Positions 1 to 8,500 of a stretch of DNA of 64,000 bases are shown one piece after another. Source of the DNA: Schaedlerella arabinosiphila (lineage in GTDB: Bacteria; Bacillota; Clostridia; Lachnospirales; Lachnospiraceae). Position numbers and translations under genes: made by a program. Below the pieces are notes generated by a model that saw nothing but the letters and a program-made list of their open reading frames with translations, had not been told where the DNA came from and did no database searches. The first letter of the stretch is position 1; the number at the start of each line of letters is the position of its first letter. The stretch covers positions 2,046,001 through 2,110,000 of the forward strand of contig NZ_RHJS01000002.1 in NCBI RefSeq assembly GCF_003885045.1. The letters run 5' to 3'.

Positions 1-265
1 TTTCATCACTATGCCGGATCTCTGCCTGGCAGCCATCCATTTCCGGACACTGTCCCCAGTTGTTTTCCCAAAGCTCCTGCTGGTAGTTATAGATCATGCT
101 CTGGGCAAACTGCATTCCATTTTCATCGCTGTACATATCCATAAAAGTATGCCAGTAGCTTCCTAGAGAGGTATTCAGGCACACAATGAGCACTACCGAT
201 GTAAACAGAATCGGTATCAGAACCATCATAATATTGGACAATCTGATTTTTTTCTTAATGGTCAC
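1..265 (-). CDS. sensor histidine kinase, N-terminal part (runs off left edge)
   Basis: Only the first 88 codons are in the window. The GTG start at 265 follows an AAAAGGAG ribosome site 8 bases upstream. The protein opens with a basic stretch, then one membrane segment (about residues 10-32), then the start of an extracellular loop rich in Trp, Tyr and Gln. This layout and the N-terminal sequence style match HAMP-type two-component sensor kinases of clostridia, which sense at the surface and phosphorylate a partner response regulator. No kinase motif (H-box, N-box) is inside the window, so the call rests on the N-terminus alone. It lies 107 bases downstream of a flavoprotein gene on the same strand. 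Confidence 0.55.
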   Translation of the reverse strand, partial: MTIKKKIRLSNIMMVLIPILFTSVVLIVCLNTSLGSYWHTFMDMYSDENGMQFAQSMIYNYQQELWENNWGQCPEMDGCQAEIRHSDE

Positions 266-355
266 TTTCTATGTTCTCCTTTTCCTGCTGGCTTTCTATC
301 CATTCACATTCCACCCTGTGTTCAGATTAGCATGGCAGGATAAAAGAATTCACAA

Positions 356-377
356 GAATATCTAAACAATTTCTAAA
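356..377 (-). promoter_or_regulatory. two 11-bp direct repeats, possible response-regulator site
   Basis: On the minus strand TTTAGAAATTG is followed at once by TTTAGATATTC. Eleven-base direct repeats are the usual layout for OmpR/VanR-type regulators, and the pair lies about 90 bases upstream of the histidine kinase gene. It overlaps the last codons of the flavoprotein gene. Two units only, so chance is possible. Confidence 0.3.
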
Positions 378-894
378 CTACACTTTTTCCAAAGGCTTTC
401 AGTTCTGCCAGTTTTTCTTCTGATTTGTTTTGTTTGTCATATGCTGTAAAGATTCCCATATTTTCCAGCTGCAGATAATCCAGAAATGAGTTCTGGTACT
501 CATAGATCGCCCCGTCATATACCTGGTCGCTCCCAGAGCTTAAAATCAGCGCCGCTTTTTTCAGGTTTGCCGGTTTGTCCAGAGCATAAATACGGTTAAT
601 GGCACATTGAAGCTGTCCCGTCAGGCTGTGATAATACACTGGCGAGGCCAGCACAATCATCTCTGCCTCCGAAAGAACCGGATAGACTTTCTGCATATCA
701 TCCTGCTGGATACACCTGCCCTCTCCTTTGGTATGGCAGTATTCACAGGCCAGACAGCCTGCAATTTTCTTTTGGCATACCGGCACTACAATGATTTCAT
801 GCCCATTCTCTTTTGCACCTTCCGCAAAAGCCTCTACCATAGCCGCCGTATTCCCGTTTGGGCGAGGGCTTCCATTTAACACTAAAATCTTCAT
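373..894 (-). CDS. NADPH-dependent FMN reductase / flavodoxin-fold protein
   Basis: A 173-residue flavodoxin-fold oxidoreductase. It starts with a beta strand and the FMN-phosphate loop GSPRPNGNT (residues 8-16), has a second FMN-contact segment ASPVYYHSLTGQ (from residue 83), and carries four cysteines at 47, 50, 53 and 61 in the CxxCxxC-then-C layout seen in iron-sulfur flavoproteins of anaerobes (Isf-like). These enzymes bind FMN, sometimes with a 4Fe-4S cluster, and pass electrons from NAD(P)H or ferredoxin to quinones, metals or oxygen species. The start overlaps the stop of the next flavoprotein gene by 4 bases, so both are one operon. The substrate cannot be told from sequence. Confidence 0.85.
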   Translation of the reverse strand: MKILVLNGSPRPNGNTAAMVEAFAEGAKENGHEIIVVPVCQKKIAGCLACEYCHTKGEGRCIQQDDMQKVYPVLSEAEMIVLASPVYYHSLTGQLQCAINRIYALDKPANLKKAALILSSGSDQVYDGAIYEYQNSFLDYLQLENMGIFTAYDKQNKSEEKLAELKAFGKSVV

Positions 895-1430
895 ACCTGC
901 CTCCCCATTTCATGGGCTTTCTCCAAAGCGCTGTGTCCTCTTGCCATTCCCGGAGCGTCAACGCCGCCTGCAAAGATATATCCCGCAAGATATGCCCTCT
1001 CAAAACAGGCAATAAATCCCTCCAGTCCTTTCTTCGCTCCCTCTATGGCATGTTCATCCTCATCTGCCGCTGTCGCCAGAAGATACACCGCCCGATACGC
1101 ATAATCTGCGGTATATAAAGAATTTGCCCGATCAAGCAGCGTCTTCATCTGTCCGCTCATCTCATAATAGTAAACGGGCGTGGCAAAGACCAGTACATCC
1201 GCATGCAGCATCTTTTCCACAATTCCACCGGCATCATCCTGGATGACGCAATTCCCTGTTTTCTGGCAGGCCAGACAGCCCCTGCAGAATCCAATGGTTT
1301 TATCTTTCAGGCTCACTTTTTCCACCTTATGGCCCGCTTCCTTGGCACCATTTATAAACGCCTCTGCCAGCAAATCCGAATTGCTGTCTGCTCTCAGGCT
1401 GGTTGAAACCACTAATATTTTTTTACTCAT
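891..1430 (-). CDS. NADPH-dependent FMN reductase / iron-sulfur flavoprotein-like
   Basis: A 179-residue paralogue of the neighbouring flavoprotein. The FMN loop is STSLRADSNS (residues 9-18), the second FMN segment is ATPVYYYEMSG (about 83-93), and cysteines at 49, 52, 55 and 61 repeat the CxxCxxC-C arrangement. It ends 4 bases inside the downstream flavoprotein gene, which indicates translational coupling; the two may work as a pair. The gene sits in a minus-strand operon that is divergent from a LysR regulator, an arrangement in which the LysR protein usually controls the operon. Function beyond a redox role is not determined. Confidence 0.85.
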   Translation of the reverse strand: MSKKILVVSTSLRADSNSDLLAEAFINGAKEAGHKVEKVSLKDKTIGFCRGCLACQKTGNCVIQDDAGGIVEKMLHADVLVFATPVYYYEMSGQMKTLLDRANSLYTADYAYRAVYLLATAADEDEHAIEGAKKGLEGFIACFERAYLAGYIFAGGVDAPGMARGHSALEKAHEMGRQV

Positions 1431-1455
1431 TTTCTCTTCCTTCTTTCTCTCAAAG

Positions 1456-1695
1456 TTATCTTTTTCCTGCCGGTTTTCCCTGAATCTGATAGATCAAATA
1501 ATCCAGGCAGGAAATCCTTTTTTCATCCTTATGGACCCTGCCAAGCAGATACTCCCTCTGATGTTCTAACAGTTCCAGCTGCTTCGTCTGCTGCCCCTTG
1601 TCAAACCATCCCAAAAAATCCTGGATCATTTCGTTTTCACATCCGGCATCTTCCAGGTTCTGTATGACAGCTTCCCGGCTTCCTATGGCCATCAT
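1456..1695 (-). CDS. small helical protein of unknown function
   Basis: A 79-residue protein; the ATG at 1695 (or the adjacent ATG at 1692) follows a GGGGGTGG ribosome site. The frame is open further upstream but without a ribosome site. The sequence is mainly amphipathic helix with many Gln, Glu and Lys residues and a C-terminal segment ending in basic residues. It has no membrane segment and no motif I recognise. It is the first gene of the flavoprotein operon, 25 bases ahead of the next gene, and so is probably coregulated with the flavoproteins by the divergent LysR protein. Confidence 0.6.
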   Translation of the reverse strand: MMAIGSREAVIQNLEDAGCENEMIQDFLGWFDKGQQTKQLELLEHQREYLLGRVHKDEKRISCLDYLIYQIQGKPAGKR

Positions 1696-1778
1696 GTTAC
1701 CACCCCCTGATGTTTTTGATAGTTCCAATATAAACCCGTATAAGTAAAATAGCAAATATTTATATATAATCCATTTTC

Positions 1779-1793
1779 ATAGTTGAAACCTAT
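1779..1793. promoter_or_regulatory. candidate LysR box in the divergent promoter region
   Basis: ATAGTTGAAACCTAT is an interrupted palindrome with the T-N11-A form of LysR-family sites (ATAG at one end, CTAT on the other strand at the other). It lies between the LysR gene and the flavoprotein operon, just upstream of an AT-rich TATATA stretch facing the flavoprotein operon. One site only, so it is tentative. Confidence 0.4.
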
Positions 1794-1927
1794 TGAAATT
1801 CGTGTTAGGATGTATTCAGGGTTTCCTTGTTATTGCCGAATGGCATAGAGGTATCCTCAGGCAAAGCTTCCTTTAAAGATAAAAATAGCGTTGTAAACAG
1901 ATCAGAACAATAAGAAGGAGCGTAAAT

Positions 1928-2821
1928 ATGGAAATACGGGTATTGCAATATTTTCTTGCCATCGCAAGAGAACAGAGCATCATACGGGCCGCCGAGTCTC
2001 TTCATCTCTCCCAGCCCACACTGTCCACGCAGATTAAGAATATGGAAGAGGAGCTTGGAAAACAGCTGCTGATCCGCGGCACAAAAGGTTCTCGCAAGGT
2101 CACGCTGACGGAAGAAGGAATGATTCTCAGGAAACGTGCAGAAGAAATCCTGGATCTGGTAAAGAAAACAGAGAATGAGATTACCTGCTCCGACCATGTT
2201 GTGATCGGGGATGTCTATATTGGCGCAGGTGAGACAGATGGGATGCGCCTGCTGGCAAAAGCTGCCGGAAATTTAAAAAAGCTTTATCCGGGAATCCATT
2301 ACCATATTTCCAGCGGCAATGCTGTCTTTGTCAAAGAACAGCTTGATAAAGGACTGATTGATTTTGGGATTATATTTGGAACTCCGGATTCCACCAAATA
2401 TGAATCATTAAAGCTCCCGTCAAAGGATATCTGGGGTGTGCTGATGCCAAAGGACTCCCCACTGGCAGAAAAAGAATCTGTCTCCCCGGAGGATCTGTGG
2501 AATCAGCCATTACTGATTTCACAGCAGGAAACAGAGGGAGGAAGGATCTCCCGTTGGATGAAGCGCCGCCTCTCGGAACTGGATATCACTATGACATATA
2601 ACCTGCTGTTCAATGCTTCCCTGCTTGTGGAAGAAGGATTGGGATACGCCATTTGCTTTGACAGGATCATCAATACTTCCGGCGACAGTAAGCTATGTTT
2701 CCGCCCCCTGACCCCCAAAATTGAAGTTGAGATGTATATGATCTGGAAAAAATATCAGGTCTTTTCCAAACCTGCTGAGAAATTCCTGTTGATGATGCAG
2801 GAAAATTTGAATACAATTTAA
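1928..2821 (+). CDS. LysR-family transcriptional regulator
   Basis: A 297-residue LysR-type regulator. The winged helix-turn-helix fills residues 1-60, with the recognition region AESLHLSQPTLSTQIKNME typical of the family, and the remainder is the periplasmic-binding-protein-like effector domain. An AAGGAG site precedes the ATG. It is divergent from the two flavoprotein genes and is likely to control them in response to a small ligand; LysR proteins commonly also repress their own gene. The effector cannot be predicted. Length is normal for the family (290-310 residues) and the frame is intact. Confidence 0.93.
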   Translation: MEIRVLQYFLAIAREQSIIRAAESLHLSQPTLSTQIKNMEEELGKQLLIRGTKGSRKVTLTEEGMILRKRAEEILDLVKKTENEITCSDHVVIGDVYIGAGETDGMRLLAKAAGNLKKLYPGIHYHISSGNAVFVKEQLDKGLIDFGIIFGTPDSTKYESLKLPSKDIWGVLMPKDSPLAEKESVSPEDLWNQPLLISQQETEGGRISRWMKRRLSELDITMTYNLLFNASLLVEEGLGYAICFDRIINTSGDSKLCFRPLTPKIEVEMYMIWKKYQVFSKPAEKFLLMMQENLNTI

Positions 2822-2930
2822 ACTGGTATATATTAGGCTGGTGGTCAGGAACACACGGATGAATTGCAATTCTAGCCAGTTAGCAAAAATAATTTATTTA
2901 CAAAGCTTATCGCATTCATCCGTTTCAACC

Positions 2931-3329
2931 CTAATAACAAAATAACTTTGCCACCACATGCTTCCCTTCCACAAATGGCTCCAACCAGAAGCGTGAATCA
3001 TATGAATGTTCCGCATTATCCCCCAGAACATAATAACAGTCTTCCGGAACTGTCAAAATGGCTCCATTTCTTTCAATCGTTTCACCTTCGACTGCAGCGA
3101 TCCGTTTCACAAGCAGTTTCCCATCATGTCGGAATATAATGATATTTCCTGCCTCCAAATCGGAATATATTCGGCACCCAATGATATAACTTCCTCTTTT
3201 CAATGTCGGCTCCATAGATTCCGTTGGCACGTACCCTAACAAAAACATATACTTCAAAAATAAAAATGTAAAAAGCATCACAACTGCAGGAAAAAGCCAA
3301 TTTCCTGTCTTTTTCAATAATCTCCTCAT
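2931..3329 (-). CDS. signal peptidase I (S26 family)
   Basis: A 132-residue type I signal peptidase. Starting at the ATG at 3329 (GTGAGG site 6 bases upstream), it has one N-terminal membrane anchor, then the catalytic serine in PTESMEPTL (about residue 38) and the catalytic lysine in LLVKRIAA (about residue 75), followed by the conserved box with GDNAEHSYDSR near residue 105. It cleaves signal peptides of exported proteins at the outer face of the membrane. Gram-positive elements that encode pilins or CnaB adhesins often bring a dedicated signal peptidase; the large adhesin and the lipoprotein/membrane proteins upstream in this element are probable clients. Short but complete for this subfamily. 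Confidence 0.9.
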   Translation of the reverse strand: MRRLLKKTGNWLFPAVVMLFTFLFLKYMFLLGYVPTESMEPTLKRGSYIIGCRIYSDLEAGNIIIFRHDGKLLVKRIAAVEGETIERNGAILTVPEDCYYVLGDNAEHSYDSRFWLEPFVEGKHVVAKLFCY

Positions 3330-3367
3330 AACAATCCTCACTTTACTGTCGTGTAACTAAAAAAAGC

Positions 3368-3400
3368 GGGATGCTGAAAACCTTTTGGTTCCAGCATCCC
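3368..3400 (-). terminator. intrinsic terminator after the sigma factor gene
   Basis: GGGATGCTG pairs with CAGCATCCC (9 bp, 15-base loop), with a run of T following the hairpin on the minus strand and another on the plus strand. It ends the DUF3268-sigma transcript ahead of the signal peptidase gene. Confidence 0.8.
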
Positions 3401-3409
3401 TTTTTCACT

Positions 3410-3958
3410 TTAAGAACGATAGACGGCAATCGCCTCTGTTTCCGGACGTTCTTTCAAAAACTTCCGTGCCTTTGACACCCATGCACACACCAGCTTCGCT
3501 GAAGCTCCCATACGCTCCCCAATCTCACTGCTGGTGTATCCCTGGGACATCATAACCATTGCGTCTATCCCTTTGGCAGTTGAGGGCGGCGCCTCTCTTC
3601 TGGCAGAACTGAGCGTCTGGAACAAATCTATACGAAGCCCGCTTAAAAATTCCCCATTCTCGGTTTCCACCTTTTTATATGGCGTCACATCAGCGGTTAT
3701 TTCATCCGAATACCGTTTGGTTGACTGAATCAATGCATCACATATTTCATGCCAAATCAGCCGATATGCATAAGTGGAAAAAGTCCCGCCCTTATCTGTC
3801 GCTGCCGCTTTACACAAGCCAACGCACCCAATCTGAAACAAATCGTCATAAGTATAGAATCCCCATTGATTGTAACCATGTACTTTATCCTTAATCACCT
3901 GATGTACCAGGCCCATATTCTCCTCCACTTTTCTTTGTTGTATGGCCGTTAATGTCAT
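3410..3958 (-). CDS. sigma-70 family RNA polymerase sigma factor
   Basis: A 182-residue sigma factor. Region 2 is visible at about residues 10-75, with FYTYDDLFQIGCVGLCKAA and FSTYAYRLIWHEICDAL, and region 4 with a helix-turn-helix (GYTSSEIGERMGASAKLVC) lies at the C-terminus. It would direct RNA polymerase to a specific promoter set, plausibly other genes of the mobile element. The start overlaps the stop of the DUF3268 gene by 4 bases (ATGA), so the two are cotranslated from one mRNA with a long structured leader. Compared with ECF sigma factors the spacing between regions 2 and 4 is long. Confidence 0.85.
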   Translation of the reverse strand: MTLTAIQQRKVEENMGLVHQVIKDKVHGYNQWGFYTYDDLFQIGCVGLCKAAATDKGGTFSTYAYRLIWHEICDALIQSTKRYSDEITADVTPYKKVETENGEFLSGLRIDLFQTLSSARREAPPSTAKGIDAMVMMSQGYTSSEIGERMGASAKLVCAWVSKARKFLKERPETEAIAVYRS

Positions 3959-4431
3959 GATGCTGCACCTCCTCTCACCATGCGGAACTGTTTCTTATTT
4001 TTCCTTCCTCTATACTGATCCATAAGTCTGCGGCTTTCTTCAATCACCTGCTTGCAGTAATATTCCCCCAGATGCCCGATATGGGCCTCCGACAGTGGGG
4101 CTGAAATCAAATCCGCAAGCCACTGGTATGCATCCTGTTTACTCATGTACCCAGACTGATGGAGTTGGTCAAAATACTGGTGCGCCGTCCTCCTGAGTGT
4201 GCGCAGCTCATGATTGGCAAGGCTGCCTACCGGAATCCTGGTACCTGCATGGACACGCACATAGGCGTCACACTGCGGGTAATGGCTGCACACATACAGC
4301 ATCATCCCTTTACTGTTGTCATAATAAATACCGTCTGCACTCCGGTACACTACCGTGCTGCCACAATAGGGGCAACGCATATTGCCTGCCTGAAATCCCT
4401 TTCTTTTTTTCTTTTTGTTTTTATTCTTCAT
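3955..4431 (-). CDS. DUF3268-type zinc-finger protein
   Basis: A 158-residue protein with a very basic N-terminus followed by a topoisomerase-like zinc ribbon: CPYCGS near residue 20 and a second cysteine pair in VCSHYPQCDAYV near residue 48. The rest is helical and rich in Arg, Gln and Tyr. This matches the zinc-finger family known as DUF3268, found mainly in mobile elements of Firmicutes; nucleic-acid binding is likely but the role is unknown. It is translated from a transcript with a roughly 260-base structured leader and is coupled to the sigma factor gene by a 4-base overlap. An ACGGAGGA ribosome site precedes the ATG. Confidence 0.8.
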   Translation of the reverse strand: MKNKNKKKKRKGFQAGNMRCPYCGSTVVYRSADGIYYDNSKGMMLYVCSHYPQCDAYVRVHAGTRIPVGSLANHELRTLRRTAHQYFDQLHQSGYMSKQDAYQWLADLISAPLSEAHIGHLGEYYCKQVIEESRRLMDQYRGRKNKKQFRMVRGGAAS

Positions 4432-4693
4432 CTATATTCCTCCGTTTTATATCAAAAAAGCCGGAAGCTCTGCGAAAAAAGCATACAGAGCCAGTGCGTT
4501 GGCGTTTGGGTGTCTCGTCCAACATTTGACTCTGTAAGTATTTAAGCAGCCTTCCGGCCTACATATTCAGTTGTGGCTTGCGTTATTGTGGATTCGCTCA
4601 GTGCGCAAAATCCGTAACGGTTCCTTACCCTCCTCCGGATAAGTCTGACGCTATACCAAACGTACCGAAAGCCTGAACGCAAGCCCCTGCCAC
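4432..4693 (-). promoter_or_regulatory. long structured 5-prime leader of the DUF3268-sigma operon
   Basis: Between a consensus promoter and the ribosome site lie about 260 bases without a gene. On the minus strand GGCTTGCGTT (4685-4676) pairs perfectly with AACGCAAGCC (4584-4575), closing a domain that contains smaller hairpins, for example CTTATCC with GGGTAAG. Downstream, ACAGAGTC and GGCTCTGT pair inside an outer hairpin that ends in a T-run. The layout (closed aptamer-like domain, then terminator, then gene) is that of a cis-regulatory RNA. I recall a comparative-genomics RNA motif named after DUF3268 for lying upstream of such genes; whether this sequence matches it cannot be checked here. 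Confidence 0.7.
4454..4558 (-). terminator. attenuator-like terminator hairpin inside the leader
   Basis: GCCGGAAGGCT (around 4558-4548) pairs with AGCTTCCGGC (4469-4460), and TTTTTT follows directly. The long loop holds a second hairpin (ACAGAGTC with GGCTCTGT). It stands before the ribosome site of the DUF3268 gene, so read-through would be needed for expression. Confidence 0.65.
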
Positions 4694-4699
4694 GGTTTT

Positions 4700-4728
4700 A
4701 GTATAGCAAATCAATCGCTAGATGTCAA
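4700..4728 (-). promoter_or_regulatory. consensus sigma-A promoter of the DUF3268 leader
   Basis: On the minus strand TTGACA (4728-4723), a 17-base spacer and TATACT (4705-4700). This near-perfect vegetative promoter would start a transcript around 4693, placing the structured leader entirely inside the mRNA. Confidence 0.85.
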
Positions 4729-4810
4729 GCCTTTTGGGAATATTATTATATTTTATTCTTTATTTTATTCCTATTAGGTTTATATCTAGCTTTTTGTCTT
4801 AGTCTGGAGG

Positions 4811-5404
4811 CTATTCTTCTTCCTCCTCATCGTACTCGTAACCACTCTCATCTTCTCTATGCCTTTTGATGATATGCATCGTAACCAATCCACCCACCGC
4901 AAGAATCATGCCTCCGATAAAAAGGCAAAGATGAAGCACTGGTATGCCTGCAACCAAAGCATCTTCTGCCTTTTCCGGCTGCTCTGCTGTGATTTCCTCC
5001 GGCTGCTCTGTTGTGATTTCTTCTGACTGTTCTGTCACAATCTCTTCTGATTGTTCTTCTGACGGGCTTTCTGTTGTGGCAAGGGCCTGCGTCGTGGAAG
5101 GAGCTTTTGCAGAGGAATTCATACAGGTCAGAACATACTCTTTACTGCCGCCAATTTCCAGGCGGAGTACCCCATCCTGGCCTACAGGTATGGTATCCGG
5201 ATATAATCCGGCATCAGTCTTCATTTGGAACTCCACTCCTGCCCACTCCGCCCCCAGCTGAATCTCCAGCTGTTCAGGCTGGGCAACCTGCAGCTCGGTG
5301 CCATTGGTCCCCTGCGGCTGTGCAAAAACCGGTCTTACAGAGAAAAAGGACATACATATCATGGTCAAAAACAGCAAAACATGCTTTTTATACTTTACTC
5401 TCAT
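4811..5404 (-). CDS. secreted, membrane-anchored protein of the conjugative element
   Basis: A 197-residue protein with a signal peptide (cleavage near FAQ, residue 29), a small extracellular domain of about 75 residues, a Ser/Thr/Glu-rich stalk with the near-repeat SEEIVTEQ, SEEITTEQ, PEEITAEQ, a membrane helix (about residues 155-178) and a short cytoplasmic tail ending in acidic residues. The build is that of a surface protein held out from the membrane by a flexible stalk. It lies directly downstream of the large adhesin gene and may act with it. I do not recognise a named family and assign no function. Confidence 0.7.
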   Translation of the reverse strand: MRVKYKKHVLLFLTMICMSFFSVRPVFAQPQGTNGTELQVAQPEQLEIQLGAEWAGVEFQMKTDAGLYPDTIPVGQDGVLRLEIGGSKEYVLTCMNSSAKAPSTTQALATTESPSEEQSEEIVTEQSEEITTEQPEEITAEQPEKAEDALVAGIPVLHLCLFIGGMILAVGGLVTMHIIKRHREDESGYEYDEEEEE

Positions 5405-5434
5405 GGCTTTCTACCTCCAAATTCTTTTTAAAAT

Positions 5435-5470
5435 GAGGAAACCGGACAGGAATCATCCTGCCGGCTCCTC
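5435..5470 (-). terminator. terminator after the adhesin gene
   Basis: An imperfect long hairpin: GAGGAGCCGGCAGGA pairs with TCCTGTCCGGTTTCCTC on the minus strand across a 4-base loop, followed by ATTTTAA. It lies between the adhesin stop and the start of the stalked membrane protein. Confidence 0.6.
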
Positions 5471-5501
5471 TTAGTTACTTTCATACAAAATACCGGAAAT
5501 C

Positions 5502-8500
5502 TTATCGCTTACTGTGGAATCTCAGTCCTTTTTTACGCTTTCTGAGACTATAGGCACAAGCTCCGATGCCTCCAGCTCCTGCTGCCATCAGACCGAACCA
5601 CAGCCACAGATTGGAAGTATCTCCTGTCTTCGGCACATCCACAGTAATCTTATCATTATGTACATTGACCGTCAGGGTTTCATCCACTACCAGTTCCACT
5701 GTTACAGGATCTGGACGTTTGTACCCTGCACTGACGCTGTCCTCCACTTCGGTTATCGTATATCTGCCGACACGCAGGTCCTCAATAAAAATTTCACCTC
5801 TGGCATCCGTTTGGAATGTCTGGTCATAATTGTCCCCAACCACGCGGAATGAAAAGCCCTCCACGCGGCCGTCAGAGGAAGTTTTTACAATCTTGAGGTT
5901 TCCTCTGTGGGCCTGGTTGTAAAATCCTTTGCCAGCTTCGTTCTCAATCTCATAAGTTTCCCCATCTGTATCAATCATGGCATAATAAACATTCTCATCC
6001 AGATAGAAACCGTCCGGCGCGGTTTTCTCTTTGACAAGCACGCCGCCGTAAAGCAGGTCACGCATCTCATACTGGCCCGTCTCGGTTTCCTCCATGGTAC
6101 CCAGAAGCTCATCATGCTTATCAAGTTCTTTGTTCCCATTGACGTCACGGTATACTTCAAATACAGCCCCGCTCAGCTTATTTTCCGGATAATCTTTGTC
6201 AAATTTCGTCAGATGGAGGTTCCCACGGATAAACTCATTGGTAATTTCCACCTCAATGACCTGCTCATCCTCATTAATAGCAACAGGGAAAAGCTCCGTG
6301 CAAAGTACAAAGCCCTCCGGCTGCTCGATTTCCCGTACCATCCACAGTCCATATGGGACATCCTCAAACCGGAAAGAGCCATCCTCATCGGAAGCTGTCA
6401 CTAAAATTGCAGACTCTTCTGTAAATTCTTCGGCAGATGGTGCAAACAGACCAATCTTGGCCCCGCCTAAGCCTTCCCCATCCTCATCCAGCTTCTTACC
6501 GGATATGGAACCATAAACCAATTCATTGACAATCGGCTCACCGTCATTGGCTGCAATTGTCACAACTGCCGTGTCCTGATCCCCATATGCAAATACTACA
6601 GGATACTTGGCATCACTTAAAAGATAATGCGCATCCGTGCTGTGTTCCTTCAGATAATAACTGCCCAGCGGCAAATCAGTCTTGGCAACGCCCCTGCCGT
6701 CTGTATCCACGCTTACAACCTCAAGCAGCCCGTCTGCCGGGATGACAGAACCATCTGCAGCAGTAAGATCTTCCGCTGCATACAAGCCAAACGTAATGTT
6801 GGCAAGCTCATTGTTATTGCCAATCCCAAATGCTTCGTTCAGCTCCAACGTCTTCTCCAGACCCAGTTCTACCTTCTGACGTTCATTATAAACGCCGGCG
6901 GCTGTTTCCGTCAGGTCAATCTCCTGGCCCGCATAGACCAGTTCCACCTGATGCGGCTCTTTGTTCAGCACCATACCGTAAGGAGCTTTTGTTTCAACAA
7001 TCTCATATTTGCCCAAATACAGTTCTTTGCTGGAAACAGCGCCTCCAGGACCGGTTGTAACAGTATCCACCACTTTGCCCTTTTCAGCACGCAAGGTCCC
7101 ATCCGGCGTAATAATGTCTTCTGCCGCACGGATTTCATAGACTGCCCCCTCCATGCCATGGATTTCATAAACCGGCTGGTAAAGGACTTCCACCCCATCC
7201 TTGTCGGCCCCATCGGATGTCGTGACGGAAGCAAACACTTCGCCGTTCTTTGCAACAACAATTTTACCCTTCTGCGGCATGTTATGCTTTTCAACTACCA
7301 CCACATCCTGTGTCCCGTCCACCGTGAAAGGAACCGGCTCGCTGTCCAGTACATAGCCATAGCAGGTTTCTACCTCAATCAGTTCATACTGGCCATGCGG
7401 CAGCTCATTGGGAAGCATCAGCCATCCTTCCTCATTGGTAAAGAACGTGTTGATTATAACAGGCGTCGGGTAATAAATTGTTTCTGCAATCAGTTCGCCT
7501 GTAGACAGGTCACGGACCTGAAACCCGACACCGGCTGCAGGAATAATTTTCCCGGTTTCTGCATCATGCTTTTCTACACGGATAAGGCTGGCCTTTGTTA
7601 TATTGTTCAGTATATAAGAATAGGTCTGATCATCTGTACGGATATATACAATGAAATCCGGAATAAATGCCTGTCCTTCCTGCCCCTTTATCTGGTGTAC
7701 CACGTAACGTCCATAAGGAAGATCCTTAGAAGCAGCAAACCCGTCTGTATCTGTAATCAATATATCGCGTTCGTCCTCCCTTGCCGCATCAAAGCTTCCT
7801 GCACTGGCAAGGTAAATCTGGAATTCGGCGCCTTCCTCCGGTTTTTCGATAATTCCTTCATGTCCGGGCGCTTCGATATCTTCCGGCGGAATCGGAACGG
7901 GTGCAAAAGGATCCGTTTCCGGCTCTGTTTCCGGAACCATCTCCGATTCATTATCTTCTGTTGTTTCTTCTGTATCCTGTGACTGCTGCCCATCTGCATC
8001 CGTTTCCATATCCGTCTGGGAGTCTTCGCCATTTACGGCTGCTTCTGCGTCGCTTCCCTCTTCAGCTTCCTGAGACAATGCCTCATCTGCTTCCAATTCC
8101 ATCCCAGTCTGGGCATCTCCGCCGCTTACTGTGGAAACAGCCTGTAAAACTTCGCCGTTTTCCTCCTCTACCGGTTCTGCGCCATTCTCAGACGGCATCT
8201 CTGTCTGGGTTTCTACTTTTTCTACATCCTCCAGTTCCGCATCAATATGCTTAACCAGGCGGATACGCCCCATGATAACCTGTTCGGTAACACCAATGGG
8301 AATCTGGTTCAGTTCCTCGGTATAATTACCGGGATCTGCCGGAATCGGGTAGACTGTTTCATCCAACAGGTATCCCTCAGAAGGGCTGATTTCGCGCAAT
8401 GTCCAGTTGGAGCCGCAGATAAAATAATCACTGATAAAAGAACCGGTTGCGTCTGTAGTGTAAGATGCCACCAGCTCATCGCCCCGGTAAACGCCATATA

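Noticed and set aside
2822..2930. Search for the missing 3-prime part of spoIVB at the left border of the transfer block
   Set aside because: No S-G-S-P block or related sequence occurs in any frame. Only an imperfect inverted repeat around CGGATGAAT is present, which is not enough to call an attachment site.
6627..7982. Plus-strand open frame of 451 codons inside the adhesin gene
   Set aside because: It is antisense to the CnaB repeats, has no ribosome site or family motif, and is explained by the codon bias of the real gene.
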